NCBI RefSeq assembly: GCF_014873145.1
Contig: NZ_JADBEK010000001.1
Span: forward strand, 1,984,001 to 2,048,000
Direction: 5' to 3'
Length of the DNA stretch: 64,000 bases
Origin: Nonomuraea angiospora
GTDB lineage: Bacteria; Actinomycetota; Actinomycetes; Streptosporangiales; Streptosporangiaceae
The notes under the pieces are model-generated. The model searched no databases, was not told where the DNA came from, and saw nothing but the letters and a program-made list of their open reading frames with translations. The position numbers and the translations under genes were made by a program. Positions within the stretch are counted from its first letter, which is position 1, and every line of letters begins with the position of its first letter. Shown in pieces: positions 8,712-16,450 of this stretch.

Positions 8712-11700
8712 TTGCGCAGCAATCCGGCCGATTTACGCCTGAGGGCCGCGACCGCGGTCTACCCGGCGGGCGTTCTGGCACCGCCGCCCCGCACCCTCAT
8801 CGACGTCCTCGACGAGACCGCGCGCCGCCACCCGCACGCGCCGGCGATCGACGACGGCACCGTGGTCCTCGACTACCGTTCGCTGCGCACCGAGGTGGAC
8901 CGGCTGGTCGCCGGGCTGGCCGAGGCCGGGGTCGGCCGCGGCTCCCGCGTCGGCGTGCGCCTCGCGTCGGGGACCGCCGAGCTGTACGTGTCCATCCTCG
9001 CCGTGCTCGCCGCCGGCGCCGCCTACGTGCCCGTCGACGCCGACGACCCGGCCGAACGCGCGGAGACCGTCTTCGCCGAGGCCGGCGTGGACGCGATCGT
9101 CTCCGGGGAGCTCACGGTGACCGGCACGCCGGACCGGGCTCCCGCGCCGCCCGAGCCGGGCGACGACGCGTGGATCATCTTCACCTCCGGCTCGACCGGC
9201 AAGCCGAAGGGCGTCGCGGTGACGCACCGCTCCGCCGCCGCGTTCGTGGACGCGGAAGCGGGGCTGTTCCTCCAGGAGCGGCCGCTCGGCCCCGGCGATC
9301 GGGTGCTGGCCGGGCTCTCGGTGGCCTTCGACGCCTCCTGCGAGGAGATGTGGCTGGCCTGGCGGCACGGCGCCTGCCTCGTGCCCGCGCCCAGAGCCCT
9401 GGTGCGCACCGGGATGGACCTGGGCCCGTGGCTGGCCGCCCACCGGATCACGGCCGTCTCGACCGTGCCCACGCTGGCCGCGCTCTGGCCGGCCGAGCAC
9501 CTCGACGGCATCCGGCTGCTCATCTTCGGCGGCGAGGCCTGCCCGCCCGAGCTGGCCGAGCGGCTGGCCGTGCCGGGGCGCGAGGTGTGGAACACCTACG
9601 GCCCCACCGAGGCCACCGTGGTGGCCACGGCGGCGCCGCTCACCGGCGACGGCCCGGTCCGCATCGGCCTGCCCCTCGACGGATGGGACCTCGCGGTCGT
9701 GGACGGCTCGGGCGAGCCGGTGGCCATGGGCGAGACCGGCGAGCTGGTGATCGGCGGCGTCGGCCTGGCCCGCTACCTGGACCCGGCCAAGGACGCCGAG
9801 AAGTACGCGCCGCTGCCCTCGCTGGGCTGGCCGCGCGCCTACCGCAGCGGCGACCTCGTACGCGCCGAGCCCGAGGGCCTCGTCTTCGCCGGCCGGGCCG
9901 ACGACCAGGTGAAGCTGGGCGGCCGCCGGATCGAGCTGGGCGAGGTGGACGCCGCGCTGCAGGCGCTGCCCGGGGTCGCGGGCGCGGCCGCCGCCGTCCG
10001 CACCGCCGGCGGCGGCCACCAGGTGCTCGTCGGCTACCTCGTCACCGAGCCCGGCTTCGACCTCGGGCAGGCGCGCGAACGGCTCGCGGACACGCTGCCC
10101 GCGGCCCTGGTGCCGCGTCTGGCGCCGGTCGACTCGCTGCCCACGAGGACCTCGGGGAAGATCGACCGGGCGGCGCTGCCCTGGCCGCTGACCGAGCCGG
10201 CCGCCGCGCAGGTCGCGCTGAGCCCGGCCGAGGCGCGGCTGGCCGGCCACTGGACCGCGGTCCTCGGCGTGCCGCCGAGCGGCCCCGACGCCGACTTCTT
10301 CACCGACGGCGGCACCAGCCTGGCCGCGGCCCGGCTGGTGTCGGTCCTGCGCGCCGACCATCCGGACGTGGCCGTGGGCGACGTGTACGCCCAGCCGACG
10401 CTCGGCGGGCTGGCCCGGCTGCTGTCCGGCAGGGGCGAGGCCGAGCCGGACCGGCCGCCGGTGACCCCGATGCCCGGGCGGGCCGCGCTGGCCGAGTCGG
10501 CGCTCATGGTCGTGCTGCTGAGCGCCGGCGCGGTGCGCTGGATCGTGCTGCTCGCCGCGCTCGGCAACCTGCTCGCGCCCCCGTGGGCCCCGGCGTTGTC
10601 GTGGTGGTGGGTGGCGCTGGGCGCGCTGCTGTTCGTCACCCCCGCGGGGCGGATGGGCCTGTCCGCGGGCGTGGCCCGGCTGGTGCTGCGCGGCGTGCGG
10701 CCCGGCGCCTACCCGCGCGGTGGCGGCGTGCATCTGCGGGTGTGGTTCGCCGAGCGGTTCGCCGAGCGGCTCGGCGTGCCCGACCTGGCCGGGGCGCCGT
10801 ACATGGCGTGGTACGCCCGGCTGCTCGGCGCCCAGGTGGGCGCCGACGCCGACCTGCACTCGCCGCCGCCCGTCACGGGGCTGCTCAAGCTCGGCAGGGG
10901 CGCCTCGGTCGAGCAGGAGGTCGATCTCAGCGGCTACTGGTACGACGGCGACCTGCTGCGCGTCGGCGAGATCCGGATCGGCGCGGGCGCGACCGTCGGC
11001 TCCCGCTCGACGCTGCTGCCCGGCACCAGGATCGGGAAGAACGCCCAGATCGCTCCCGGATCGGCGGTCGCCGGCACCGTACCGGCGGGACAGCACTGGG
11101 CCGGCGCGCCGGCGTTCCGGCAGGGCAAGTCCCGCCGCTCGCGCCCGGCGGAGCGGCCCGCCCGCTCCCGCTTCTGGGCCGCCGTGTACGGCGTGAGCGC
11201 CATGGTGCTCAGCCTGCTCCCCGCCGTCGCGGCCGCGGCCGGGCTCGCGGTCCTGGCCGCGTTCGCCGGCGACGCGTCCACGATCGGTGCCGCCCTGGCC
11301 GCCGCCCTGCCGGGCGTGCCGGCCGCGACCCTCGCGGGCATGGCGGCCTTCGCCCTGGTCACGCTGGTCAGCGTGCGGCTGCTCGGGCTGGGCCTGCACG
11401 CGGGCCGCCATCCGGTGCACAGCCGCCAGGCGTGGCAGGCGTGGGCGACCGGAAGGCTGATGGCCTCGGCGCGGGTCTGGCTGTTCCCCCTGTACGCCAG
11501 CGTCCTGACGCCCGTGTGGCTGCGGGCGCTCGGCATGAAGGTGGGCCGCGGCGTCGAGCTGTCCACGGTGCTGGCGCTGCCCACGATGACGTCCGTCGGC
11601 GACGGCGCGTTCCTGGCCGACGACACGATGGTGGCCCCGTACGAGCTGGACGGCGGGTGGATGCGCATCGCCTCCGCGCGGATCGGCAAGCGCGCCTTCC

Positions 11701-12551
11701 TCGGCAACTCGGGGATGACCGCGCCCGGCCGCAAGGTGCCCAAGGACGGCCTGGTCGGCGTGCTGTCGGCGACGCCGAAGAAGGCCAGGTCCGGCTCGTC
11801 GTACGTGGGCATGCCGCCCATGGAGCTGCGCCGCACCGCCGAGGACGCCGACCGCAGCCGCACCTACGACCCGCCCGCCCGGTACAAGGCCGCCAGGGCG
11901 CTGGTCGAGGCGTTCCGCGTCGTGCCCGCGATGTGCGCGGTCGCGCTCGCGGTCCTGGTGGCCGCCGCGTTCGAGTGGCTGGCGGCGAGCCACGGCTTCG
12001 CCCTGACGCTCGCGCTGGGCGGCGTGGTGCTGCTGGTCGCGGGCGTGGCCGCCGCCCTGGTCGCGACGGCCGCCAAATGGGCGCTGGTCGGGCGGATCCG
12101 GGCGGGCAGCCAGCCGCTGTGGAGTTCGTTCGTGTGGCGCAACGAGCTGGCGGACAACTTCGTGGAGGTGCTGGCGGCGCCGTGGTTCGCGCAGCCGTGG
12201 CTGGGGACCGCGCCGCTGAACGTGTGGCTGCGTTCGCTCGGGGCGCGTATCGGGCATGGGGTCACCTGTGACACGTACTGGCTGCCGGAGGCGGATCTGG
12301 TGACCCTGGGTGATGGCGCCTGCGTCAACCGGGGCTGCGTCCTGCAGACCCACCTGTTCCACGACCGGGTCATGAACATGGACACCGTGACCCTCGACGC
12401 GGGCGCGACGCTGGGCCCGCACGGCGTGGTGCTGCCCGCCGCGCGGGTGGGCGCCGACGCCACGATCGGGCCGGCCTCGCTCGTCATGCGGGGGGAGTCG
12501 GTGCCCGGCCGTACGCGCTGGTTCGGCAACCCCATCTCGGCGTGGCGATGA
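8712..12551 (+). CDS. Pls/PosA-type non-ribosomal peptide synthetase (polylysine-synthetase-like)
   Basis: A single-module membrane NRPS of 1279 residues; epsilon-poly-L-lysine synthetase is about 1320. The adenylation domain (about 25-480) shows IIFTSGSTGKPKG, FDASCEEMW, NTYGPTEAT and a TSGKIDR lysine. The carrier domain has DGGTSL with the phosphopantetheine serine at about residue 536. The rest is the family's C-terminal architecture: three membrane-helix clusters (about 590-655, 820-900, 1060-1125) alternating with hexapeptide beta-helix domains. Aligning by eye to GrsA, I read the specificity code as D-A-E-S-I-G-T-V-V-K, close to lysine-type codes. No thioesterase or condensation domain is present. 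It overlaps the downstream peptidase gene by ATGA. The product is not proven; many actinomycetes carry such genes without a known polymer. Confidence 0.85.
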   Translation: MRSNPADLRLRAATAVYPAGVLAPPPRTLIDVLDETARRHPHAPAIDDGTVVLDYRSLRTEVDRLVAGLAEAGVGRGSRVGVRLASGTAELYVSILAVLAAGAAYVPVDADDPAERAETVFAEAGVDAIVSGELTVTGTPDRAPAPPEPGDDAWIIFTSGSTGKPKGVAVTHRSAAAFVDAEAGLFLQERPLGPGDRVLAGLSVAFDASCEEMWLAWRHGACLVPAPRALVRTGMDLGPWLAAHRITAVSTVPTLAALWPAEHLDGIRLLIFGGEACPPELAERLAVPGREVWNTYGPTEATVVATAAPLTGDGPVRIGLPLDGWDLAVVDGSGEPVAMGETGELVIGGVGLARYLDPAKDAEKYAPLPSLGWPRAYRSGDLVRAEPEGLVFAGRADDQVKLGGRRIELGEVDAALQALPGVAGAAAAVRTAGGGHQVLVGYLVTEPGFDLGQARERLADTLPAALVPRLAPVDSLPTRTSGKIDRAALPWPLTEPAAAQVALSPAEARLAGHWTAVLGVPPSGPDADFFTDGGTSLAAARLVSVLRADHPDVAVGDVYAQPTLGGLARLLSGRGEAEPDRPPVTPMPGRAALAESALMVVLLSAGAVRWIVLLAALGNLLAPPWAPALSWWWVALGALLFVTPAGRMGLSAGVARLVLRGVRPGAYPRGGGVHLRVWFAERFAERLGVPDLAGAPYMAWYARLLGAQVGADADLHSPPPVTGLLKLGRGASVEQEVDLSGYWYDGDLLRVGEIRIGAGATVGSRSTLLPGTRIGKNAQIAPGSAVAGTVPAGQHWAGAPAFRQGKSRRSRPAERPARSRFWAAVYGVSAMVLSLLPAVAAAAGLAVLAAFAGDASTIGAALAAALPGVPAATLAGMAAFALVTLVSVRLLGLGLHAGRHPVHSRQAWQAWATGRLMASARVWLFPLYASVLTPVWLRALGMKVGRGVELSTVLALPTMTSVGDGAFLADDTMVAPYELDGGWMRIASARIGKRAFLGNSGMTAPGRKVPKDGLVGVLSATPKKARSGSSYVGMPPMELRRTAEDADRSRTYDPPARYKAARALVEAFRVVPAMCAVALAVLVAAAFEWLAASHGFALTLALGGVVLLVAGVAAALVATAAKWALVGRIRAGSQPLWSSFVWRNELADNFVEVLAAPWFAQPWLGTAPLNVWLRSLGARIGHGVTCDTYWLPEADLVTLGDGACVNRGCVLQTHLFHDRVMNMDTVTLDAGATLGPHGVVLPAARVGADATIGPASLVMRGESVPGRTRWFGNPISAWR

Positions 12552-13819
12552 CCCCGTACTTCGCCGGGCACGGCGACCACCGCTACATGGTGTCGCGCTA
12601 CGACCTGGCGCTGAAGTACCGGTTGGCGAACAACCGGCTCGAGGGCACGGCCCTGCTCACGGTGACGGCCGCCGAACCCCTCAGCGTGCTCGACCTGGAC
12701 CTCGGCCGCTTCCGGGTCGAAGGCGTCACCGTGGACGGCATTCCCGCCCGCCACGCGCACGGCCAGGGCAAGCTGCGGATCACGCTGCCCTGGTCGCTGG
12801 CCGCGGGCGCCGTCGCCGGGGTCGAGGTCCGCTACGCGGGCAGACCGGTGCCGGTGGCCAGCCCGTGGGGCGGGCTGGGCTGGGAGGAGCTGTCCGACGG
12901 CGCGCTGGTCGCCGGGCAGCCCATCGGCGCGCCGTCCTGGTTCCCGTGCAACGACCGGCCCGGGGACAAGGCGACGTACCGGATCTCCGTGACGACCGCG
13001 TCGCCGTACCGGGTCATCGCGAACGGGGTGCTCACCGAGCAGCGCCGCGCGGGCGGGAACACGACCTGGGTCTACGACCAGGCCGAGCCCATGGCGAGCT
13101 ATCTGGCCAGCGTGCAGATCGGGCGCTACCGGGTCGCGGAGGTCGCGGGCACCCAGGTGGCGCATCCGGCGCGCCTGGCCACCCGCATCCGGCACGACTT
13201 CGGCCGGCAGGGCGAGATGATGGCGGTCTTCACCGACCGGTTCGGGCCCTATCCGTTCGGCGGCTACGTCGTCGTCGTGACCGATGACGAGCTGGACATC
13301 CCGGTCGAGGCGCAGGGCATGTCGATCTTCGGCAGGAACCACGTGGACGGGCGGCGCGGGTTCGAGCGGCTGGTGGCGCACGAGCTGGCGCACCAGTGGT
13401 TCGGCAACAGCCTCACGTTGTCGCGCTGGAGCGACATCTGGCTGCAGGAGGGGTTCGCCACCTACGCCGAATGGCTCTGGTCGGAGGCCTCAGGCGGGCA
13501 GCCCGCCGCCGCCCACGCCCGGCGCTGGCACCAGCGCCTCACCGCCCTCCCGCAGGACTTCGTGCTGACCGACCCCGGGGTGGGCACGCTGTTCGACGAC
13601 CGCGTCTACAAGCGGGGGGCGCTGACCGTGCACGCGCTGCGCCGGACGCTGGGCGACGAGGTCTTCTTCCCCATGCTGCGCGACTGGACGGCGGGGCGGC
13701 GGCACGCGAACGTCACCACCCCGGACTTCGCCGCGCACGTCCAGCGGCACGCCGGCCGGCCGGTGGGGCCGCTGCTGGCGGCCTGGCTGCACGACAAGCC
13801 CCTGCCCCCGCTCCCCTGA
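12548..13819 (+). CDS. M1-family zinc metallopeptidase
   Basis: A 423-residue aminopeptidase-like protein: N-terminal beta-sandwich (about 1-200), then the catalytic domain. The zinc site is H278-E279-x-x-H282 (HELAH) with E301 18 residues further on in WLQEGFATY. The usual GAMEN exopeptidase motif is replaced by EAQGM, so aminopeptidase specificity is uncertain. The helical C-terminal domain of large M1 enzymes is absent. ATG 12548 overlaps the NRPS stop as ATGA, implying translational coupling; GTG 12542 is an alternative. The pairing suggests it trims or degrades the peptide product, in the way that polylysine producers carry degrading peptidases. That role is inference. Confidence 0.88.
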   Translation: MTPYFAGHGDHRYMVSRYDLALKYRLANNRLEGTALLTVTAAEPLSVLDLDLGRFRVEGVTVDGIPARHAHGQGKLRITLPWSLAAGAVAGVEVRYAGRPVPVASPWGGLGWEELSDGALVAGQPIGAPSWFPCNDRPGDKATYRISVTTASPYRVIANGVLTEQRRAGGNTTWVYDQAEPMASYLASVQIGRYRVAEVAGTQVAHPARLATRIRHDFGRQGEMMAVFTDRFGPYPFGGYVVVVTDDELDIPVEAQGMSIFGRNHVDGRRGFERLVAHELAHQWFGNSLTLSRWSDIWLQEGFATYAEWLWSEASGGQPAAAHARRWHQRLTALPQDFVLTDPGVGTLFDDRVYKRGALTVHALRRTLGDEVFFPMLRDWTAGRRHANVTTPDFAAHVQRHAGRPVGPLLAAWLHDKPLPPLP

Positions 13820-13832
13820 CGGGCTCCCCGCG

Positions 13833-13864
13833 TCCTTCCGGGACCTTCCGGGACCTTCCGGGAC
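13833..13864. repeat. Three tandem copies of a 10-bp repeat
   Basis: CCTTCCGGGA is repeated three times just after the M1 peptidase stop. No coding role is apparent. Confidence 0.75.
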
Positions 13865-13880
13865 CGATGATCAGGCTGTG

Positions 13881-13910
13881 CTCTACGACCTGTAGAGTAA
13901 GCGCGATAAT
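13881..13910 (+). promoter_or_regulatory. Inverted repeat and -10-like box before DUF3817 gene
   Basis: CTCTAC-GACCT-GTAGAG (13881-13897) is a perfect inverted repeat, followed by GATAAT at about 13905-13910, 19 bp before the GTG start. It looks like an operator over a promoter. Confidence 0.4.
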
Positions 13911-13928
13911 CGGACGAAAGGGTGGATT

Positions 13929-14225
13929 GTGCTGCGCTGGTTTCGACTCGTGGCGGTGGCCGAGGCGTGCTCGTGGGCGGGGCTGCTGGTCGGGATGTTC
14001 TTCAAGCACGTGACCCAGACCGGCGAGCTCGGCGTGAAGGTGTTCGGGCCGATCCACGGCGCGCTGTTCGTGCTGTACGCGGCCGGGGTGATCCTCTCGG
14101 CGCGGGAGGCGGGCTGGAGCCGGGGCGCCGTGGTGCTGGGCCTGGTGTGCGCGGTGCCGCCGTTCACCTCGGTGTGGTTCGAGCGGCGGATGGCGGCGCG
14201 TACGGCGGCCGGGCAGCTCGCCTGA
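13929..14225 (+). CDS. DUF3817 small integral membrane protein
   Basis: 98 residues with three predicted membrane helices (about 4-24, 38-58, 67-85) and the DUF3817 pattern of an RLVAVAEACSWAGLL start and a conserved KVFGPIHGALFVLYA helix. The GTG at 13929 is preceded by AAAGGGTGG. The family has no established function; members are often found alone. It stands as a single gene, convergent with the CDF exporter 16 bp away, under an inverted-repeat promoter. Confidence 0.8.
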   Translation: MLRWFRLVAVAEACSWAGLLVGMFFKHVTQTGELGVKVFGPIHGALFVLYAAGVILSAREAGWSRGAVVLGLVCAVPPFTSVWFERRMAARTAAGQLA

Positions 14226-14241
14226 CCGCCGGCGGCGTCCG

Positions 14242-15285
14242 TCACTCTCCCGGCGCCGTGCATCGGTGGCCGGTGCGGCCGTCGCCGGCCGCCATCTCGT
14301 CACGGCGCAGGGAGTGGTGGGTGGGGCCGTGCGGGTCGGCGCAGTGCTGCACGAGCCGGCGCAGGGCGCCGTCGTCGTCGAAGGCGTGGCTGCCGGGCGA
14401 GGCGTGGTCGACCTGCAAGGTGGTGTGCATGATGCCGGGGCCCTCCCGGAGCAGGCACTCGGCCGCCAGGCGCGCGGCGTGGCAGTCGGCGCCGGGGGTG
14501 ACCAGCACGTGCGCCGACAGGGCGGCGTACCCGGAGGTGACCTCCCAGATGTGCAGGTCGTGCACCTCGACCACGGTGTCCAGGGCGGCGATCTGGCGGC
14601 CGACCTCGGCGGGGTTCACCTCGGCCGGGGCGGCCTCCATGAACACCCGTCCGGCGGCCCGCACCAGGCCCCATCCCGCCTTGGACATCAGAGCGGCGAC
14701 CATCAACGCGGCGATGGCGTCGGCGCGGGCCCAGCCCGTGAGCCAGACGATTACGCCGGCCAGCGTGGTGGCGATGAAGGCGTACAGGTCGTTGAGGATG
14801 TGCTGGAAGGCGCCCTCGACGTTGAGGCTGGAGCGGTCGGCCCGGGACAGCAGCCAGGTGGCGGCCACGTTCACGGCGATGCCGGCCAGCCCGGTGACCA
14901 CCACGAACAGCCCCTCGACGTGCGGCGGCTCGATCAGGCGGCGGACGCCCTCGACGGTGAAGTAGGCCGCGAGCAGCAACAGGGTGATGCCGTTGGCCTG
15001 GGCGGAGATGATCTCGGCGCGCTTTAGGCCATAGGTGAAACCGTCGCGCGGCGGACGGGCCGCGATGCGCATCGCGACCAGCGCCAGCACGATCGCCATC
15101 GCGTCGGTGAGCATGTGGCCGGCATCGGAGATCAGCGCCAGCGACCCGGCGATCACCCCGATCACGACCTCGACGGCCATGAAGGCGGCGATCAGGGCGA
15201 GCGCGCCGCCGAGATGGCGCCGGTCCGCGTGCGCGCTGACGCCGTGCCCATGGCCGTGCCCGTGGTGCCCGTGGTTATCAGACAT
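14242..15285 (-). CDS. CDF-family Zn2+/Co2+/Cd2+ exporter (CzcD-like)
   Basis: Exports divalent metal in exchange for protons across the inner membrane. 347 residues with a His-rich N-terminus (HGHHGHGHGHG), six membrane helices (about 27-205) and a cytoplasmic ferredoxin-like C-terminal domain. The transport-site motifs HMLTD (helix 2) and HILND (helix 5) fit zinc transporters. The start ATG at 15285 follows GGAGCTCGGCGC. It is divergent from a 38-residue metal-ligand-rich peptide gene, with a palindrome between that resembles ArsR-family metalloregulator operators, so metal-induced expression is likely. Zinc as the main substrate is inferred from motifs. Confidence 0.93.
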   Translation of the reverse strand: MSDNHGHHGHGHGHGVSAHADRRHLGGALALIAAFMAVEVVIGVIAGSLALISDAGHMLTDAMAIVLALVAMRIAARPPRDGFTYGLKRAEIISAQANGITLLLLAAYFTVEGVRRLIEPPHVEGLFVVVTGLAGIAVNVAATWLLSRADRSSLNVEGAFQHILNDLYAFIATTLAGVIVWLTGWARADAIAALMVAALMSKAGWGLVRAAGRVFMEAAPAEVNPAEVGRQIAALDTVVEVHDLHIWEVTSGYAALSAHVLVTPGADCHAARLAAECLLREGPGIMHTTLQVDHASPGSHAFDDDGALRRLVQHCADPHGPTHHSLRRDEMAAGDGRTGHRCTAPGE

Positions 15286-15321
15286 GCGCCGAGCTCCTTC
15301 CTCTCCTCGCTTCTACACATG

Positions 15322-15339
15322 AACATCTGATCAGGTGTT
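15322..15339. promoter_or_regulatory. Palindromic operator between CDF exporter and His-rich peptide
   Basis: AACATCTGATCAGGTGTT is an 18-bp palindrome with one mismatched pair and sits within a TGAACA...TGTTTA frame, similar to ArsR/SmtB sensor sites. A TTGACA lies just upstream on the minus strand (15361-15356). It would control both divergent genes. Confidence 0.55.
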
Positions 15340-15391
15340 TAAACCGAATGTAGCGTGTCAATTACTCTGCGTATAAGAGAAGGGAATCGCG

Positions 15392-15508
15392 ATGACCACC
15401 GACCCCCACCACCATCACGACGAGGCGGCCTGCCCGGCCCACCCGGACGAGCCTGCGGACGAGAGCGCGGCCTGCTGCCACGACGATCACGACCCCGACC
15501 AGGAGTAG
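15392..15508 (+). CDS. 38-residue His/Cys/Asp-rich putative metal-binding peptide
   Basis: An ATG after AGAAGGGA (7-nt spacing) opens 38 codons. The peptide has 7 His (four consecutive at 6-9, then 17, 30, 33), 3 Cys (14, 28, 29), 8 Asp and 4 Glu, with no Lys, Arg, Leu, Ile, Val or aromatic residue. That composition cannot make a hydrophobic core and looks like a metal sponge or metallochaperone. TATAAG at 15372-15377 is a good -10 box, and a perfect 15-bp-stem terminator begins 9 nt after the stop, so it forms a complete small transcription unit. It is divergent from the CDF exporter under a shared palindrome. I recognise no family. Confidence 0.7.
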   Translation: MTTDPHHHHDEAACPAHPDEPADESAACCHDDHDPDQE

Positions 15509-15516
15509 CCCCCCGC

Positions 15517-15550
15517 GGGTGTGCCCGCCGCCACGGCGGCGGGCACACCC
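15517..15550 (+). terminator. Strong terminator after His-rich peptide gene
   Basis: GGGTGTGCCCGCCGC and its exact complement form a 15-bp stem with a 4-nt loop, starting 9 nt after the stop codon. It isolates the small gene from the DivIVA gene. Confidence 0.8.
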
Positions 15551-15595
15551 CGCCGCTTCCAGCGCCCACGGCGAAAGGTTCGGTGACGGCCCGCC

Positions 15596-16165
15596 ATGCA
15601 TGTCACACACGAAGAGCACGACCACGGCCCCGTTCTCCCCCACAGCCACGCGTCGGCCGGCGGAGCGCCCGTCCCGCTGCCCGTCCAGGGGAACGTGCCC
15701 GGCCAGTTCGCGCTGCTGACCGCCCCCATGGTGCACCACCAGGTCTTCACCGTGGTACGGCTGCGTTCGGGCTACGACCTGGCCGAAGTGGACACCTTCC
15801 TGGCGCACGTGGAGACCACGCTCAGCCTGCTCTGGCAGGACAACGCCCGCCTGCGCGAACGGCTGTCCACGCCGCCCACCGGCGTCGGGGGAGAGACGAT
15901 CGCGGCCGCCCGGCGGGAGGCCCGGCGGATCGTGGCCGCCGCCCACGAGGACGCCGAACGGCTGCGCGGCGAGGCCGCGGCGGCCGCCGACGCGCTGGCC
16001 CAGGCCGCCCGCCTGGCCATCGGGGAACGGCTCGACGGCGTGATCGCCGACCATGGCCGGCACCTGCACGACACCCTGCGCGCCCTGCTGGACGACATCG
16101 TCGCACCCCCACCCGGGGAAACGGCGGCCGTACGCGCGCATGACGACCCCGCCGAGCCCGACTGA
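15596..16165 (+). CDS. DivIVA-domain protein with His-rich N-terminus
   Basis: 189 residues. The first 20 contain six His (HVTHEEHDHG and HSH), then a Pro/Gly linker, a DivIVA domain at about 47-85 (FTVVRLRSGYDLAEVDTFL) and an Ala/Arg/Glu-rich coiled coil at about 100-160. DivIVA proteins sense curved membrane and organise polar growth or division in actinobacteria. The start is uncertain: no good ribosome-binding site precedes ATG 15596, and ATG 15728 would remove the His-rich part. It sits between a zinc exporter with its metal-rich peptide and a ZIP-like transporter, suggesting metal binding by the N-terminus. That link is inference and I know of no described precedent. Confidence 0.75.
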   Translation: MHVTHEEHDHGPVLPHSHASAGGAPVPLPVQGNVPGQFALLTAPMVHHQVFTVVRLRSGYDLAEVDTFLAHVETTLSLLWQDNARLRERLSTPPTGVGGETIAAARREARRIVAAAHEDAERLRGEAAAAADALAQAARLAIGERLDGVIADHGRHLHDTLRALLDDIVAPPPGETAAVRAHDDPAEPD

Positions 16166-16371
16166 CACCGGGCCCGACCGACACCGCCCCTGACCGACAC
16201 CCCGCCTGACCGACACCGCCCCTGACCGACACCCCGCTCGACGGACACCGCCCCTGACCGACACCGGGCCCGACCGACACCGGGCCCGACCGACACCGGG
16301 CCCGACCGACACCGCCCCTGACCGACACCGGGCCCGACCGACACCGGGCCCGACCGACACCGGGCCCCGGC
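16162..16371. repeat. 16-bp minisatellite, 13 copies
   Basis: The hexamer GACACC recurs at exact 16-bp intervals from 16164 to 16356. Units vary among GGGCCCGACC, GCCCCTGACC and CCGCCTGACC plus GACACC. A 16-bp period cannot be coding, and stop-free minus-strand frames here are artefacts. It fills most of the 285-bp gap between the DivIVA gene and the ZIP-like gene. Beyond it, a 15-bp motif (CGCTGTCACCTCGCC) is duplicated at about 16394-16437. Confidence 0.9.
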
Positions 16372-16450
16372 CAGAAGTCGTCTCCTTTCCGCAGCGCTGT
16401 CACCTCGCCCGAAATGAGCACCGCTGTCACCTCGCCAGAAAGGCTGCGCC

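Noticed and set aside
8733..12422. A 1229-codon minus-strand frame over the NRPS
   Set aside because: Shadow of the Pls-like gene; the plus-strand protein has intact adenylation and carrier motifs.
16162..16371. Possible CRISPR array
   Set aside because: Units are contiguous 16-mers with no unique spacers and no cas genes nearby.
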